Origin: Streptomyces sp. NBC_01275
GTDB lineage: Bacteria > Actinomycetota > Actinomycetes > Streptomycetales > Streptomycetaceae
Assembly (NCBI RefSeq): GCF_026340655.1
Contig: NZ_JAPEOZ010000001.1
Coordinates: 7,316,001-7,380,000 of the forward strand
Reading direction: 5' to 3'
DNA: 64,000 nucleotides
In this document: positions 42,304-50,669 of the stretch, piece by piece
Layout: the number at the start of each line of letters is the position of its first letter
Position numbering within the stretch: position 1 is the stretch's first letter
Program-made: the position numbers and the translations under genes
Notes under the pieces: model-generated
The model's input: the letters and a program-made list of their open reading frames with translations, nothing else
Databases searched by the model: none
Told to the model about the DNA's origin: nothing

Positions 42304-43154
42304 GCAAGCCGGACCAGGCGGGCACGGCCCGTCGCGCCGTACTGCGCGCCCTCGTCTACCTGTCCCTGATCCTGGCCACGGTGGTCGTCCTGCTGCCGCT
42401 GGGGGTCGTGGTCCTCACCTCCCTCAAGACCGAGAAGGAGATGGCGGACGACAGCGGAGCCCTGACGTTCCCCGACGACCCGCTGAACTTCCACAACTAC
42501 GTCACGGCGTTCCAGGACGGCCGGATGCTCTCGGCCTTCGGCAACACGGCGATCATCCTGGTCTTCGCCATCGCCGGCACGGTCCTCATCGGCTCGATGA
42601 CGGCGTACGCCATCGACCGCTTCACGTTCCGCTTCAGGAAACTGGTCGTGGCCCTGTTCCTGCTGGCGGCCCTGGTCCCCGGGGTGACCACCCAGGTGGC
42701 GACCTTCCAGATCGTCAACGGCTTCGGCATGTTCGACACCCTCTGGGCGCCGATCGCGCTCTACATGGGCACGGACATCGTCTCGATCTACATCTTCCTG
42801 CAGTTCGTCCGCTCGATCCCGATCTCCCTGGACGAAGCGGCCCGGCTGGACGGCGCCAACTCCTTCACCATCTACCGCAAGGTCATCTTCCCGCTGCTGA
42901 AACCGGCCGTCGCGACCGTCGTGATCGTGAAGGGGATCACCGTCTACAACGACTTCTACATCCCCTTCCTCTACCTGCCCTCCCAGGATCTTGGCGTGAT
43001 CTCGACGTCCCTGTTCCGCTTCAAGGGCCCCTTCGGCGCCCAGTGGCAAACGATTTCGGCAGGAGCGGTCCTGGTCATCCTGCCGACACTGATCGTCTTC
43101 CTGGCGCTGCAGAAGTACATCTACAACGGTTTCATGCGGGGAGCGACGAGGTGA
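42300..43154 (+). CDS. ABC sugar importer permease
   Basis: A 284-residue second permease of the importer. It has about six membrane segments (first LVYLSLILATVVVLLPLGVVVLT, cut at its ends) and the EAA loop DEAARLDGANSFTIYRKVIFPLL. The ATG at 42300 overlaps the previous stop as ATGA. It is the last gene of the operon; no ATPase gene follows. Confidence 0.92.
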   Translation: MSKPDQAGTARRAVLRALVYLSLILATVVVLLPLGVVVLTSLKTEKEMADDSGALTFPDDPLNFHNYVTAFQDGRMLSAFGNTAIILVFAIAGTVLIGSMTAYAIDRFTFRFRKLVVALFLLAALVPGVTTQVATFQIVNGFGMFDTLWAPIALYMGTDIVSIYIFLQFVRSIPISLDEAARLDGANSFTIYRKVIFPLLKPAVATVVIVKGITVYNDFYIPFLYLPSQDLGVISTSLFRFKGPFGAQWQTISAGAVLVILPTLIVFLALQKYIYNGFMRGATR

Positions 43155-43173
43155 GCCCCGCTGGAACCACTTG

Positions 43174-43212
43174 CCGGAGCCCCTCTCCGGAGCCCCTCTC
43201 CGGAGCCCCCCG
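43174..43212. repeat. 13-bp tandem repeat between convergent genes
   Basis: CCGGAGCCCCTCT occurs at 43174-43186 and 43187-43199, with a third copy diverging at its end (43200-43212). It lies between the permease stop (43154) and the RNase D stop (43230). CTCCGGAG inside it is self-complementary, so it may also form hairpins. Confidence 0.85.
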
Positions 43213-43229
43213 CGTCCAGGGCGCGGCGG

Positions 43230-44519
43230 CTAGGCGTCCTTCGCGGACAGGGCGGCCACCAGTACCGGGGTCACCTGTTCGACCTGCCAGGGCCGGGCCC
43301 CGTAACCCGTGAGAGCGGTTGCTACCGAGGTCTCGTCCAGCGGCTGCGGCGGCTCCCAGCAGACCCGCCGCACCGTGTCCGGGGCGACGAGGTTCTCCTG
43401 CGGCATGTTCAGCTCCTCGGCGAGCGCGGAGACGGCGGTCCGGGCCGCGGACAGTCGTGCCGCGGCCGCCGGGTCCTTGTCGGCCCAGGCCCGCGGCGGC
43501 GGGGGCCCCGCCACCGGCTGCCCCGGCTGCGGCAGCTGCGACTCGCCGATCGCCTTCGCCCGGTCCACGGCAGCCTGCCACTGCTCCAGCTGCCGCCGCC
43601 CCATCCGATGGCCGAACCCGTTCAACGCCGCGAGCGCGTGCGCGTTCACCGGGAGGGCGAGCGCGGCCTCCACGATGGCCGCGTCCGACAGCACCTTGCC
43701 CGGCGACACGTCCCGCCGCTGCGCGATCCGGTCCCGGGTCTCCCACAGCTCCCGTACGACCCCGAGCTGGCGCCGCCTGCGGACCTTGTGCATGCCGGAC
43801 GTACGCCGCCACGGGTCCTTGCGGGGCTCCGGCGGGGGAGCGGAGGCGATCGCGTCGAACTCCTGGTGGGCCCAGTCCAGCTTGCCCTGCCGGTCCAGCT
43901 CCTTCTCCAGCGCGTCGCGCAGGTCGACGAGCAGCTCGACGTCGAGCGCCGCGTACCGCAGCCACGGCTCGGGCAGCGGCCGGGTCGACCAGTCGACGGC
44001 CGAGTGCCCCTTCTCGAGGACGAAGCCCAGCACGCCCTCGACCATCGCGCCGAGGCCGACCCGCGGGAACCCGGCGAGCCGACCGGCCAGCTCGGTGTCG
44101 AACAGCCGCGTCGGCACCATGCCTATCTCGCGCAGACACGGCAGGTCCTGGGTGGCGGCGTGCAGCACCCACTCGACGCCGGACAGCGCCTCGCCCAGGG
44201 CGGACAGGTCGGGGCAGGCCACGGGGTCGATCAGCGCGCTGCCGGCGCCCTCGCGACGCAGCTGCACCAGATAGGCGCGCTGTCCGTAGCGGTAGCCGGA
44301 GGCCCGCTCGGCGTCGACGGCGACCGGGCCGGAGCCGGCCGCGAACGCGGCGATGACCTCGGCGAGGGAGGCCTCGTCGGCGATCACGGGAGGGATGCCC
44401 TCGCGCGGTTCGAGCAGAGGTGTCGGCGCCCCGGAAGCAGTCGATCCGCCGTCGTCCGGAGGGGCGCCTCCGGTGGTTCGCAGTGAACTGGCTGCTGCGG
44501 TTTCTTGGGCGTCGGTCAC
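43230..44519 (-). CDS. Ribonuclease D family exonuclease with HRDC domain
   Basis: A 429-residue 3'-5' exoribonuclease of the DEDDy type. Exo I is VAVDAERASGYRYGQ, Exo II is LHAATQDLPCL, and Exo III has YAALDVELL with the required tyrosine. An HRDC nucleic-acid-binding domain follows (ETRDRIAQRRDVSPGKVLSD), and a C-terminal extension of about 130 residues is usual in actinobacteria. The GTG at 44519 is the best start. In S. coelicolor this gene sits beside whiI, as here. Confidence 0.93.
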   Translation of the reverse strand: MTDAQETAAASSLRTTGGAPPDDGGSTASGAPTPLLEPREGIPPVIADEASLAEVIAAFAAGSGPVAVDAERASGYRYGQRAYLVQLRREGAGSALIDPVACPDLSALGEALSGVEWVLHAATQDLPCLREIGMVPTRLFDTELAGRLAGFPRVGLGAMVEGVLGFVLEKGHSAVDWSTRPLPEPWLRYAALDVELLVDLRDALEKELDRQGKLDWAHQEFDAIASAPPPEPRKDPWRRTSGMHKVRRRRQLGVVRELWETRDRIAQRRDVSPGKVLSDAAIVEAALALPVNAHALAALNGFGHRMGRRQLEQWQAAVDRAKAIGESQLPQPGQPVAGPPPPRAWADKDPAAAARLSAARTAVSALAEELNMPQENLVAPDTVRRVCWEPPQPLDETSVATALTGYGARPWQVEQVTPVLVAALSAKDA

Positions 44520-44737
44520 CTGTCAAGGGTATCCGTGTATGGACGGCGCCCGCCGACGGAACGTTCCGTCGACGGGCACCGGGGGGTCGTAAACCAGTCA
44601 GCTCGGTGCAGGCGGGGTGAAGGAGGGGGAGGGCGGGGGGACTGAGGCGGGGGGCCGAGGGGGGACCGAGAGGGGCCGAAGGGGGCTTGAAGGGGGCCTG
44701 AGGGAGGGCCTGAGGGGCGGGCCTGAGGGGGCGGTCG

Positions 44738-45400
44738 TCAGTGGATGATGCCGGTGCGCAGGGCCACCGCGACCATGCCGGCGCGGTCGCCCGTGCCGAG
44801 CTTGCGGGCGATGCGGGCGAGGTGGCTCTTGACGGTCAGCGCGGACAGGCCCATCGAGACGCCGATCGCCTTGTTCGACTGGCCTTCGGCGACCAGCCGC
44901 AGCACCTCCACCTCGCGGCCGGACAGCTCGCGGTAGCCGCCCGGGTGGCTCGGGGCACCCGGGGGGCGGCGGTGGAGGCGGGCGGCGGCCGAGCCGATGG
45001 GGGCGGCGCCGGGCCGGGTGGGGAGCCCGACGTTGGTACGGGTGCCGGTGACGACGTAGCCCTTGACGCCGCCCGCGAGGGCGTTGCGCACGGCGCCGAT
45101 GTCGTCGGCGGCGGAGAGGGCGAGCCCGTTGGGCCAGCCGGCGGCGCGGGTCTCCGACAGCAGGGTGAGGCCGGAGCCGTCGGGCAGGTGGACGTCGGCG
45201 ACGCAGATGTCGCGGGGGTTGCCGATGCGGGGACGAGCCTCCGCGATGGACGAGGCCTCGATGACATCGCGCACACCGAGCGCCCACAGATGGCGGGTGA
45301 CGGTGGAGCGGACGCGCGGGTCGGCCACGACCACCATGGCGGTGGGCTTGTTCGGGCGGTAGGCGACCAGGCTTGCGGGCTGCTCGAGGAGAACGGACAC
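44738..45400 (-). CDS. whiI: WhiI, orphan response regulator for sporulation
   Basis: A 220-residue NarL/LuxR-type regulator. Its receiver-like domain keeps the usual phosphorylation aspartate (CVADVHLPDGSG) and the lysine (GVKGYV). One of the paired acidic pocket residues is replaced (VVVADPRV instead of a DD pair). The C-terminal helix-turn-helix is LSGREVEVLRLVAEGQSNKAIGV, cut at its centre. WhiI acts with BldM as a heterodimer to switch on sporulation-septation genes. The GTG at 45400 has AGGAGG upstream. Length and neighbours (RNase D, DUF3000, hemE) match S. coelicolor whiI. Confidence 0.95.
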   Translation of the reverse strand: MSVLLEQPASLVAYRPNKPTAMVVVADPRVRSTVTRHLWALGVRDVIEASSIAEARPRIGNPRDICVADVHLPDGSGLTLLSETRAAGWPNGLALSAADDIGAVRNALAGGVKGYVVTGTRTNVGLPTRPGAAPIGSAAARLHRRPPGAPSHPGGYRELSGREVEVLRLVAEGQSNKAIGVSMGLSALTVKSHLARIARKLGTGDRAGMVAVALRTGIIH

Positions 45401-45487
45401 CAGGCCTCCTGGGGTGTGGGACGAGGCCGGTTCGCGGGGCTCGTGGGGATGAAGCCGGGACGAACCGTGCTTTCAAGGTCACAGTCG

Positions 45488-45515
45488 TCTTCGGCACCGA
45501 ACCCGGGGTTCTTTA
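45488..45515 (-). promoter_or_regulatory. Sigma-WhiG type promoter of whiI
   Basis: Read on the minus strand, TAAA is followed after 16 bases by GCCGAAGA. The WhiG consensus is TAAA, 15-16 bases, GCCGATAA. Known WhiG control of whiI fits. The site is about 90 bases before the whiI start. The rest of 45401-45815 is AT-richer spacer with no gene. Confidence 0.75.
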
Positions 45516-45703
45516 GAAAATGATCACGATCTAGTGAGTAACAATACGTGCAATTCGGACACGCGATCGATCATCCGAAGATCGAATCGGTTTATGTCGG
45601 TCTCGTACGAGATCGAAAGTGGCCGTATCGACAAAGAGATGGTCAATGGTGACGGCCAGATGATTGACGCGGCGCGATGTGGATTGACGCGGCTCGACGC
45701 CGA

Positions 45704-45733
45704 CCGGCGTCGAACGAAGTCGTTCGACGCCGG
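45704..45733 (-). terminator. Terminator after the DUF3000 gene
   Basis: A perfect 13-bp stem, CCGGCGTCGAACG with its complement, closes the 4-base loop AAGT. It lies about 83 bases after the DUF3000 stop and insulates whiI. Confidence 0.8.
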
Positions 45734-45815
45734 GAGGGTCAAAGAAGGGGGAGGAGGGAGAGGGGGAGGAAAGGGGGAAAGGGAGAAAGGGGAGGAAGGG
45801 GAGGAAGGGGAGCGG

Positions 45816-46484
45816 TCAGCGGGACTGGGGTCCGCGGCGCTGCGGCAGCGTGACCACCGACGCGTCCCCCGGGCCGGCCGGCGGCAGCCCTGCCACCTGC
45901 GCCAGCAGATCGCACCAGGCCGCCAGATGCGCCCCGCTGTCCGGCGCCCCGCCCAGCCCCTCGCGGGGCGTCCAGGAGGCCCGGATCTCGATCTGCGAGG
46001 TCGCGGGACGCTCAGCCAGTCCGCCGAAGTAGTGCGAGCTCGCGCGCGTGACGGTGCCGCTCGGCTCGCCGTACGTCAGTCCGCGCGCCTGGAGCGCGCC
46101 GGTCAGCCAGGACCAGCACACGTCCGGCAGCAGCGGGTCCACGGCCATCTCCGACTCCAGTTCGGCCCGGATGAGGGTGACCAGGCGGAACGTTCCGTGC
46201 CAGGCGTCGTGCCCGGCCGGGTCGTGCAGCAGCACCAGCCGGCCGTCGGCCAGGTCCTGGTCGCCGTCCACGACGGTCGCCTCCAGCGCGTACGCGAACG
46301 GGGCGAGCCGTTTCGGGGCGGGTGTCGGCTCGATCTCGATCTGCGGCCGCAGCCGCGCCGTCCTCAGCGCGTCGACGGCGGCCCGGAAGGGCAGTGGAGC
46401 CGACCTGCTCTCATCCCGGTCCCCCTCGTTCGCGTCGTCCATCCCGCCAGCGCCGTCCGACAGTCGTCCCTGAGCCGCAGCCAT
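45816..46484 (-). CDS. DUF3000 family protein
   Basis: A 222-residue actinobacterial protein between whiI and hemE, as in other Streptomyces. Recognisable parts are [39 protein letters not shown] and [15 protein letters not shown], then [22 protein letters not shown]. No catalytic motif, signal peptide or membrane segment is seen. The ATG at 46484 was chosen although its RBS is weak; an ATG at 46442 is an alternative. Function is unknown. Confidence 0.8.
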   Translation of the reverse strand: MAAAQGRLSDGAGGMDDANEGDRDESRSAPLPFRAAVDALRTARLRPQIEIEPTPAPKRLAPFAYALEATVVDGDQDLADGRLVLLHDPAGHDAWHGTFRLVTLIRAELESEMAVDPLLPDVCWSWLTGALQARGLTYGEPSGTVTRASSHYFGGLAERPATSQIEIRASWTPREGLGGAPDSGAHLAAWCDLLAQVAGLPPAGPGDASVVTLPQRRGPQSR

Positions 46485-46627
46485 GCGGGGAAGATTAAGG
46501 GGAACGGGGCCTTCGCGCAGGGCAAGACACCCGTGCGGGGGCCGCGGGCGGCTGCGCGTTGGGCGAACACGCGCACGGACCGGGGGCCGCGGGGCACCCG
46601 CGGGAGGCGCGGCCGACCCCCGCGAGG

Positions 46628-46696
46628 ACACGGCGGCGGCAACGCGGAGGACGCGGCGGGGGCAACGCGGAGGACGCGGCGGCGGCAACGCGGAGG
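46628..46696. repeat. 23-bp tandem repeat, three copies, between DUF3000 and hemE
   Basis: Units start at 46628, 46651 and 46674 and share GCAACGCGGAGG. Looser GGACGGCACG repeats continue to about 46790. The gap 46485-46850 has no supported gene; it must hold the divergent DUF3000 and hemE promoters. Confidence 0.8.
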
Positions 46697-46850
46697 ACGC
46701 GGCGGGGGCACGCCGGACGGCACGGCAGACGGCACGGCAGGGCTGCGCGGGGGCACGCCGGACGGCACGCCTGACGCCACGGCAGGGGGCGGCGGGCGGC
46801 ATGGCAGGGGGCGGCCTCAGCGCCTCCGGCGCCGTGGGAGACTTGCCGTC

Positions 46851-47918
46851 GTGAGTGCGAACGGAAGCCCCGCGGGCCAGCAGCCGACAGCGACGTACGA
46901 CAGTGCCTTCCTGAAGGCGTGCAGGCGTGAGCCCGTGCCGCACACGCCCGTGTGGTTCATGCGGCAGGCCGGGCGCTCCCTGCCGGAGTACCGCAAGGTC
47001 CGCGAGGGCATCCCGATGCTCGAGTCCTGCATGCGGCCCGAGCTGGTCACCGAGATCACCCTCCAGCCGGTGCGCCGGCACAACGTGGACGCGGCGATCT
47101 ACTTCAGCGACATCGTCGTCCCGCTCAAGGCCATCGGCATCGACCTCGACATCAAGCCCGGCGTCGGCCCGGTCGTCGAGCGCCCGATCCGCACCCGCGC
47201 CGACCTCGCCCAGCTGCGCGACCTCACCCCCGAGGACGTCTCCTACGTCACCGAGGCCATCGGCCTGCTGACGGCCGAGCTCGGCGCCACCCCCCTGATC
47301 GGTTTCGCGGGCGCGCCTTTCACCCTCGCGAGCTACCTCGTCGAGGGCGGCCCGTCGCGCACGTACGAGAACGCCAAGGCGATGATGTACGGCGACCCGG
47401 AGCTCTGGGCCGATCTGCTCGACCGCCTCGCGGAGATCACGGCCGCGTTCCTGAAGGTCCAGATCGAGGCGGGCGCGAGCGCCGTCCAGCTGTTCGACTC
47501 CTGGGCCGGCGCGCTGGCCCCCGCCGACTACCGCCGCTCGGTGCTGCCCGCCTCCGAGAAGGTCTTCCGCGCGGTCGAGGGCTACGGCGTTCCGCGCATC
47601 CACTTCGGAGTCGGCACCGGCGAGCTGCTGGCGCTCATGGGCGAGGCCGGCGCGGACGTCGTCGGCGTCGACTGGCGCGTCCCGCTCGACGAGGCCGTGC
47701 GCCGGGTCGGCCCCGGCAAGGCGCTCCAGGGCAACCTCGACCCGACCGTGCTGTTCGCCGGCCCCGAGGCCGTGGAGACCAAGGCCCGCGAGGTCCTCGA
47801 CGCGGCGGCCGGTCTGGAGGGCCACGTCTTCAACCTCGGCCACGGCGTCATGCCGTCCACCGACCCGGACGCGCTGACCCGCCTGGTCGACTACGTCCAC
47901 ACGCAGACCACTCGGTAA
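46851..47918 (+). CDS. hemE: Uroporphyrinogen decarboxylase
   Basis: A 355-residue haem-pathway enzyme that removes four carboxyls from uroporphyrinogen III. Both family signatures are present: [16 protein letters not shown] and [17 protein letters not shown]. Other conserved parts are [26 protein letters not shown] and [10 protein letters not shown]. The GTG at 46851 gives the usual length. It is divergent from DUF3000 and convergent with the rhomboid gene. hemY and hemQ lie 4 kb downstream. Confidence 0.97.
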   Translation: MSANGSPAGQQPTATYDSAFLKACRREPVPHTPVWFMRQAGRSLPEYRKVREGIPMLESCMRPELVTEITLQPVRRHNVDAAIYFSDIVVPLKAIGIDLDIKPGVGPVVERPIRTRADLAQLRDLTPEDVSYVTEAIGLLTAELGATPLIGFAGAPFTLASYLVEGGPSRTYENAKAMMYGDPELWADLLDRLAEITAAFLKVQIEAGASAVQLFDSWAGALAPADYRRSVLPASEKVFRAVEGYGVPRIHFGVGTGELLALMGEAGADVVGVDWRVPLDEAVRRVGPGKALQGNLDPTVLFAGPEAVETKAREVLDAAAGLEGHVFNLGHGVMPSTDPDALTRLVDYVHTQTTR

Positions 47919-47956
47919 CCGGTTCGACCAAGGACTTTCGGTTAACCGGTTTCACC
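47913..47956. repeat. Imperfect 17-bp duplication spanning two convergent stop codons
   Basis: CGGTAACCGGTTCGACC (47913-47929) and CGGTTAACCGGTTTCACC (47939-47956) differ by few bases. The hemE stop lies in the first copy, the rhomboid stop (complement of 47952-47954) in the second. AACCGGTT is itself palindromic and may help termination. Confidence 0.7.
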
Positions 47957-48764
47957 AGCTGTGCCGGGGCCGGGCGCGTCTGCCGAACAGCAGGCCGCGG
48001 GGCTCCGGCGGCGGGGGTGTGCCCCGCTTGAGCGGCCAGGCGAGCAGCATGCCCGCGAGGAAGCCGACGATGTGCGCCGCGTACGCCACGGTGCCCACGT
48101 CGGAGACGCCCTCGCCGGAGGAGTACACCGCCTGGAGCACGAACCAGAAGCCCAGTACCAGCCAGGCCGGCAGCCTCAGCGGCAGGAAGACCAGGAACGG
48201 GACGAGCACCCACACCCTGGCCTTCGGATACAGCACCAGATAGGCCCCGAGCACCCCCGCGATCGCCCCCGACGCGCCGATCAGCGGGTCGGTCGAGTCG
48301 GCGTTGAGGACCGCGAAGCCGTACGAGGCCGCGTAGCCGCAGACGACGTAGAACAGCGCGAAGCGGATGTGACCCATGCGGTCCTCGACGTTGTTGCCGA
48401 AGATCAGCAGGAAGAGCATGTTGCCCAGCAGGTGCAGCCAGCCGCCGTGCAGGAACATCGCGGTGAGGACGCTCAGCGGCGGCGACTTCTCGTAGCCCGG
48501 AGGGGCCAGCAGACAGCCCGCTCCCCGTACGCCTCCGGTGGGGACGAGCTGGGGCAGCTGATGGTGGATCAACTCGCGCGGTACGGCCGCGTAGTGCTCC
48601 AGGAAGGCGTGCAGATGGCATGTCTGGGCGAGGGTGCTGTCGCCGGCGACCGAGCCGGACAGGCCCGGCATGAACCAGAACACGAGGACGTTCGCCGCGA
48701 TCAGGGCGTACGTCACCACCGGGGTGCGGCGCACCGGGTTCACGTCATGGACGGGGATGACCAC
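47952..48764 (-). CDS. Rhomboid family intramembrane serine protease
   Basis: A 270-residue membrane protease with about six segments. The catalytic serine lies in GASGAIAGVLGAY and the histidine in AYAAHIVGF. HGGWLHLLGNMLFLLIFGNN is the typical HxxxN region. The start is the GTG at 48764. Its substrates are unknown. It is divergent from the small gene at 48890. Confidence 0.94.
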   Translation of the reverse strand: MVIPVHDVNPVRRTPVVTYALIAANVLVFWFMPGLSGSVAGDSTLAQTCHLHAFLEHYAAVPRELIHHQLPQLVPTGGVRGAGCLLAPPGYEKSPPLSVLTAMFLHGGWLHLLGNMLFLLIFGNNVEDRMGHIRFALFYVVCGYAASYGFAVLNADSTDPLIGASGAIAGVLGAYLVLYPKARVWVLVPFLVFLPLRLPAWLVLGFWFVLQAVYSSGEGVSDVGTVAYAAHIVGFLAGMLLAWPLKRGTPPPPEPRGLLFGRRARPRHSW

Positions 48765-48889
48765 AAGGAAGTACTGCCCCCGATCCGTTCGACGAATCGG
48801 TGAACACGCCTCCTGGACCGTGCGTATGAGTCGGCAACTGCCCGCGGCACGGGGAAGGCGAGTCGCGGGGACGACGTGAGGAACAGGCG

Positions 48890-49162
48890 ATGAACGACCG
48901 AGTCACTCCCCCGATGCACGCCACACCCGACGGCGAGGCGGAGATCGCTCTTGTGATCAAGCTGCCCTGGGAGGACGTCGCACGGCTCGGCCAGGAGGCC
49001 GGGCGGATGGCTTCACAGATGCAGCGGCCGGTGACGCTGGACGAAGCCGTCAGCAACCGGTTGCGGTCCCGGCCCGCGGCGGCGGCTCATGCGAGGCCCG
49101 CGGAGCAGCCGGCGGCCCCGGCCGCGGTCTCCGCTCTGCCGAGGCTGAGCGGAACCGCCTGA
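48890..49162 (+). CDS. Small conserved hypothetical protein
   Basis: A 90-residue soluble protein. The first 60 residues are ordered (EAEIALVIKLPWEDVARLGQ, then VTLDEAVSNRLR) and the rest is Ala/Pro-rich. The ATG at 48890 follows GAGGAACAGG. No known domain is recognised. The core may be a short DNA- or protein-binding helix pair; this is only a guess. Confidence 0.7.
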   Translation: MNDRVTPPMHATPDGEAEIALVIKLPWEDVARLGQEAGRMASQMQRPVTLDEAVSNRLRSRPAAAAHARPAEQPAAPAAVSALPRLSGTA

Positions 49163-49268
49163 GCGACGTTTCCGGGCGCGGGGGCGCGGAAAGCCGGTGG
49201 CGCCCCCGTGGCGGAGCGTCGGATCGACACAGCACCGCGCCCCTCAAGCCCGTCACCCTGCCGCCCAC

Positions 49269-50642
49269 TCACCCGTTCCGGATCTTTGTCGCCGCTTTCC
49301 TCGCCGCCACCAGCACCGGGTCCCACACCGGACTGAACGGCGGGGCGTAGCCCAGGTCCAGGGCCGTCATCTGCTCCACCGTCATCCCGGCCGTCAGGGC
49401 CACCGCCGCGATGTCGACGCGCTTGCCCGCGCCCTCCCGCCCGACGATCTGGACGCCCAGCAGCCGGCCCGTCCGGCGCTCGGCGATCATCTTCACCGTC
49501 ATGAGGGAGGCGCCGGGGTAGTAGCCGGCGCGGCTGGTCGACTCGACGGTGACCGTCTCGAACCGGAGACCGACCCTGCGCGCGTCCTTCTCCCGCAGAC
49601 CCGTGCGGGCGATCTCCAGGTCGCAGACCTTGCTGACGGCCGTGCCGACCACACCCGGGAAGGTGGCGTAGCCGCCGCCGACGTTGGTGCCGATGACCTG
49701 GCCGTGCTTGTTGGCGTGGGTGCCGAGGGCGATGTGGCGTTCCTGCCCGGAGACCAGATCCAGGACCTCGACGCAGTCGCCGCCGGCCCAGATGTCCTCA
49801 TGGCCGCGCACCCGCATCGCCAGATCGGTGAGCAGCCCGCCGTGGGCGCCCAGCGGCAGCCCGGCGGCCGCGGCCAGCGCGGTCTCCGGACGTACGCCGA
49901 TCCCGAGGACCACCACGTCCGCCGGATACTCGACGTCCCCGGCGACCACCGCCCGTACCCGGCCGTCCTCGTCGGTGAGCAGCCCGGTGACCTCGGCGTC
50001 GTTCACCATGGTGATGCCCAGGCCCTCCATGGCCCTGTGCACCAGGCGGCCCATGTCCGGGTCGAGGGTCGACATCGGCTCGCTGCCGCGGTTGACGACG
50101 GTCACCTCGTAGCCGCGGTTGATGAGCGCCTCGGCCATCTCCACGCCGATGTACCCCGCCCCCACGACCACCGCGCGCTTCCCCCGCGCGCGTGCCAGCG
50201 TGTCGAGCAGCGCCTGCCCGTCGTCCAGGATCTGCACCCCGTGCACGCCCTCGGCGTCCGCGCCCGCGATCCGGGGCCGGATCGGGCGGGCCCCGGTCGC
50301 GATGACGAGCTTGTCGTACGACGTCCAGGACTCCGCCCCGGAATCGACGTCACGCGCGCGTACCCGCCGCCCCGCCACGTCGATCTCCGTGACCTCCGTG
50401 CGCAGCCGCAGGTCGATCCCGCGCGCGCGGTGCTCCTCGGGGGTACGGGCGATCAGCTCGTCCCGCCCGGCCACGTCACCGCCCACCCAGTACGGGATCC
50501 CGCACGCCGAGTAGGACGTGAAGTGGCCTCGCTCGAAGGCCACGATCTCCAGCTCCCCGGGCCCCTTCAGCCGGCGGGCCTGGGACGCCGCGGACATGCC
50601 CGCGGCGTCGCCTCCGATGACGACCAGTCGCTCCATGCTCAT
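49269..50642 (-). CDS. FAD-dependent CoA-disulfide reductase / NADH oxidase-like enzyme
   Basis: A 457-residue flavoprotein disulfide reductase of the single-cysteine group. The FAD motif is LVVIGGDAAGMSAA, the active cysteine is in SYSACGIPYWVGG, the NAD(P)H motif is VVVGAGYIGVEMAE, and the second FAD motif is DIWAGGDCVEV. The C-terminal dimerisation domain holds LDLGYAPPFSPVWDPV, as in CoA-disulfide reductases. The likely reaction is NAD(P)H-dependent reduction of CoA disulfide, persulfide or oxygen. The ATG at 50642 (or 50636) is the start. Confidence 0.88.
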   Translation of the reverse strand: MSMERLVVIGGDAAGMSAASQARRLKGPGELEIVAFERGHFTSYSACGIPYWVGGDVAGRDELIARTPEEHRARGIDLRLRTEVTEIDVAGRRVRARDVDSGAESWTSYDKLVIATGARPIRPRIAGADAEGVHGVQILDDGQALLDTLARARGKRAVVVGAGYIGVEMAEALINRGYEVTVVNRGSEPMSTLDPDMGRLVHRAMEGLGITMVNDAEVTGLLTDEDGRVRAVVAGDVEYPADVVVLGIGVRPETALAAAAGLPLGAHGGLLTDLAMRVRGHEDIWAGGDCVEVLDLVSGQERHIALGTHANKHGQVIGTNVGGGYATFPGVVGTAVSKVCDLEIARTGLREKDARRVGLRFETVTVESTSRAGYYPGASLMTVKMIAERRTGRLLGVQIVGREGAGKRVDIAAVALTAGMTVEQMTALDLGYAPPFSPVWDPVLVAARKAATKIRNG

Positions 50643-50669
50643 GCGAACACGCTACGGGGGCCCGGCATT

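Noticed and set aside
44520..44737. Possible small gene between RNase D and whiI
   Set aside because: The stretch is G-rich repetitive DNA without a start, RBS or codon pattern.
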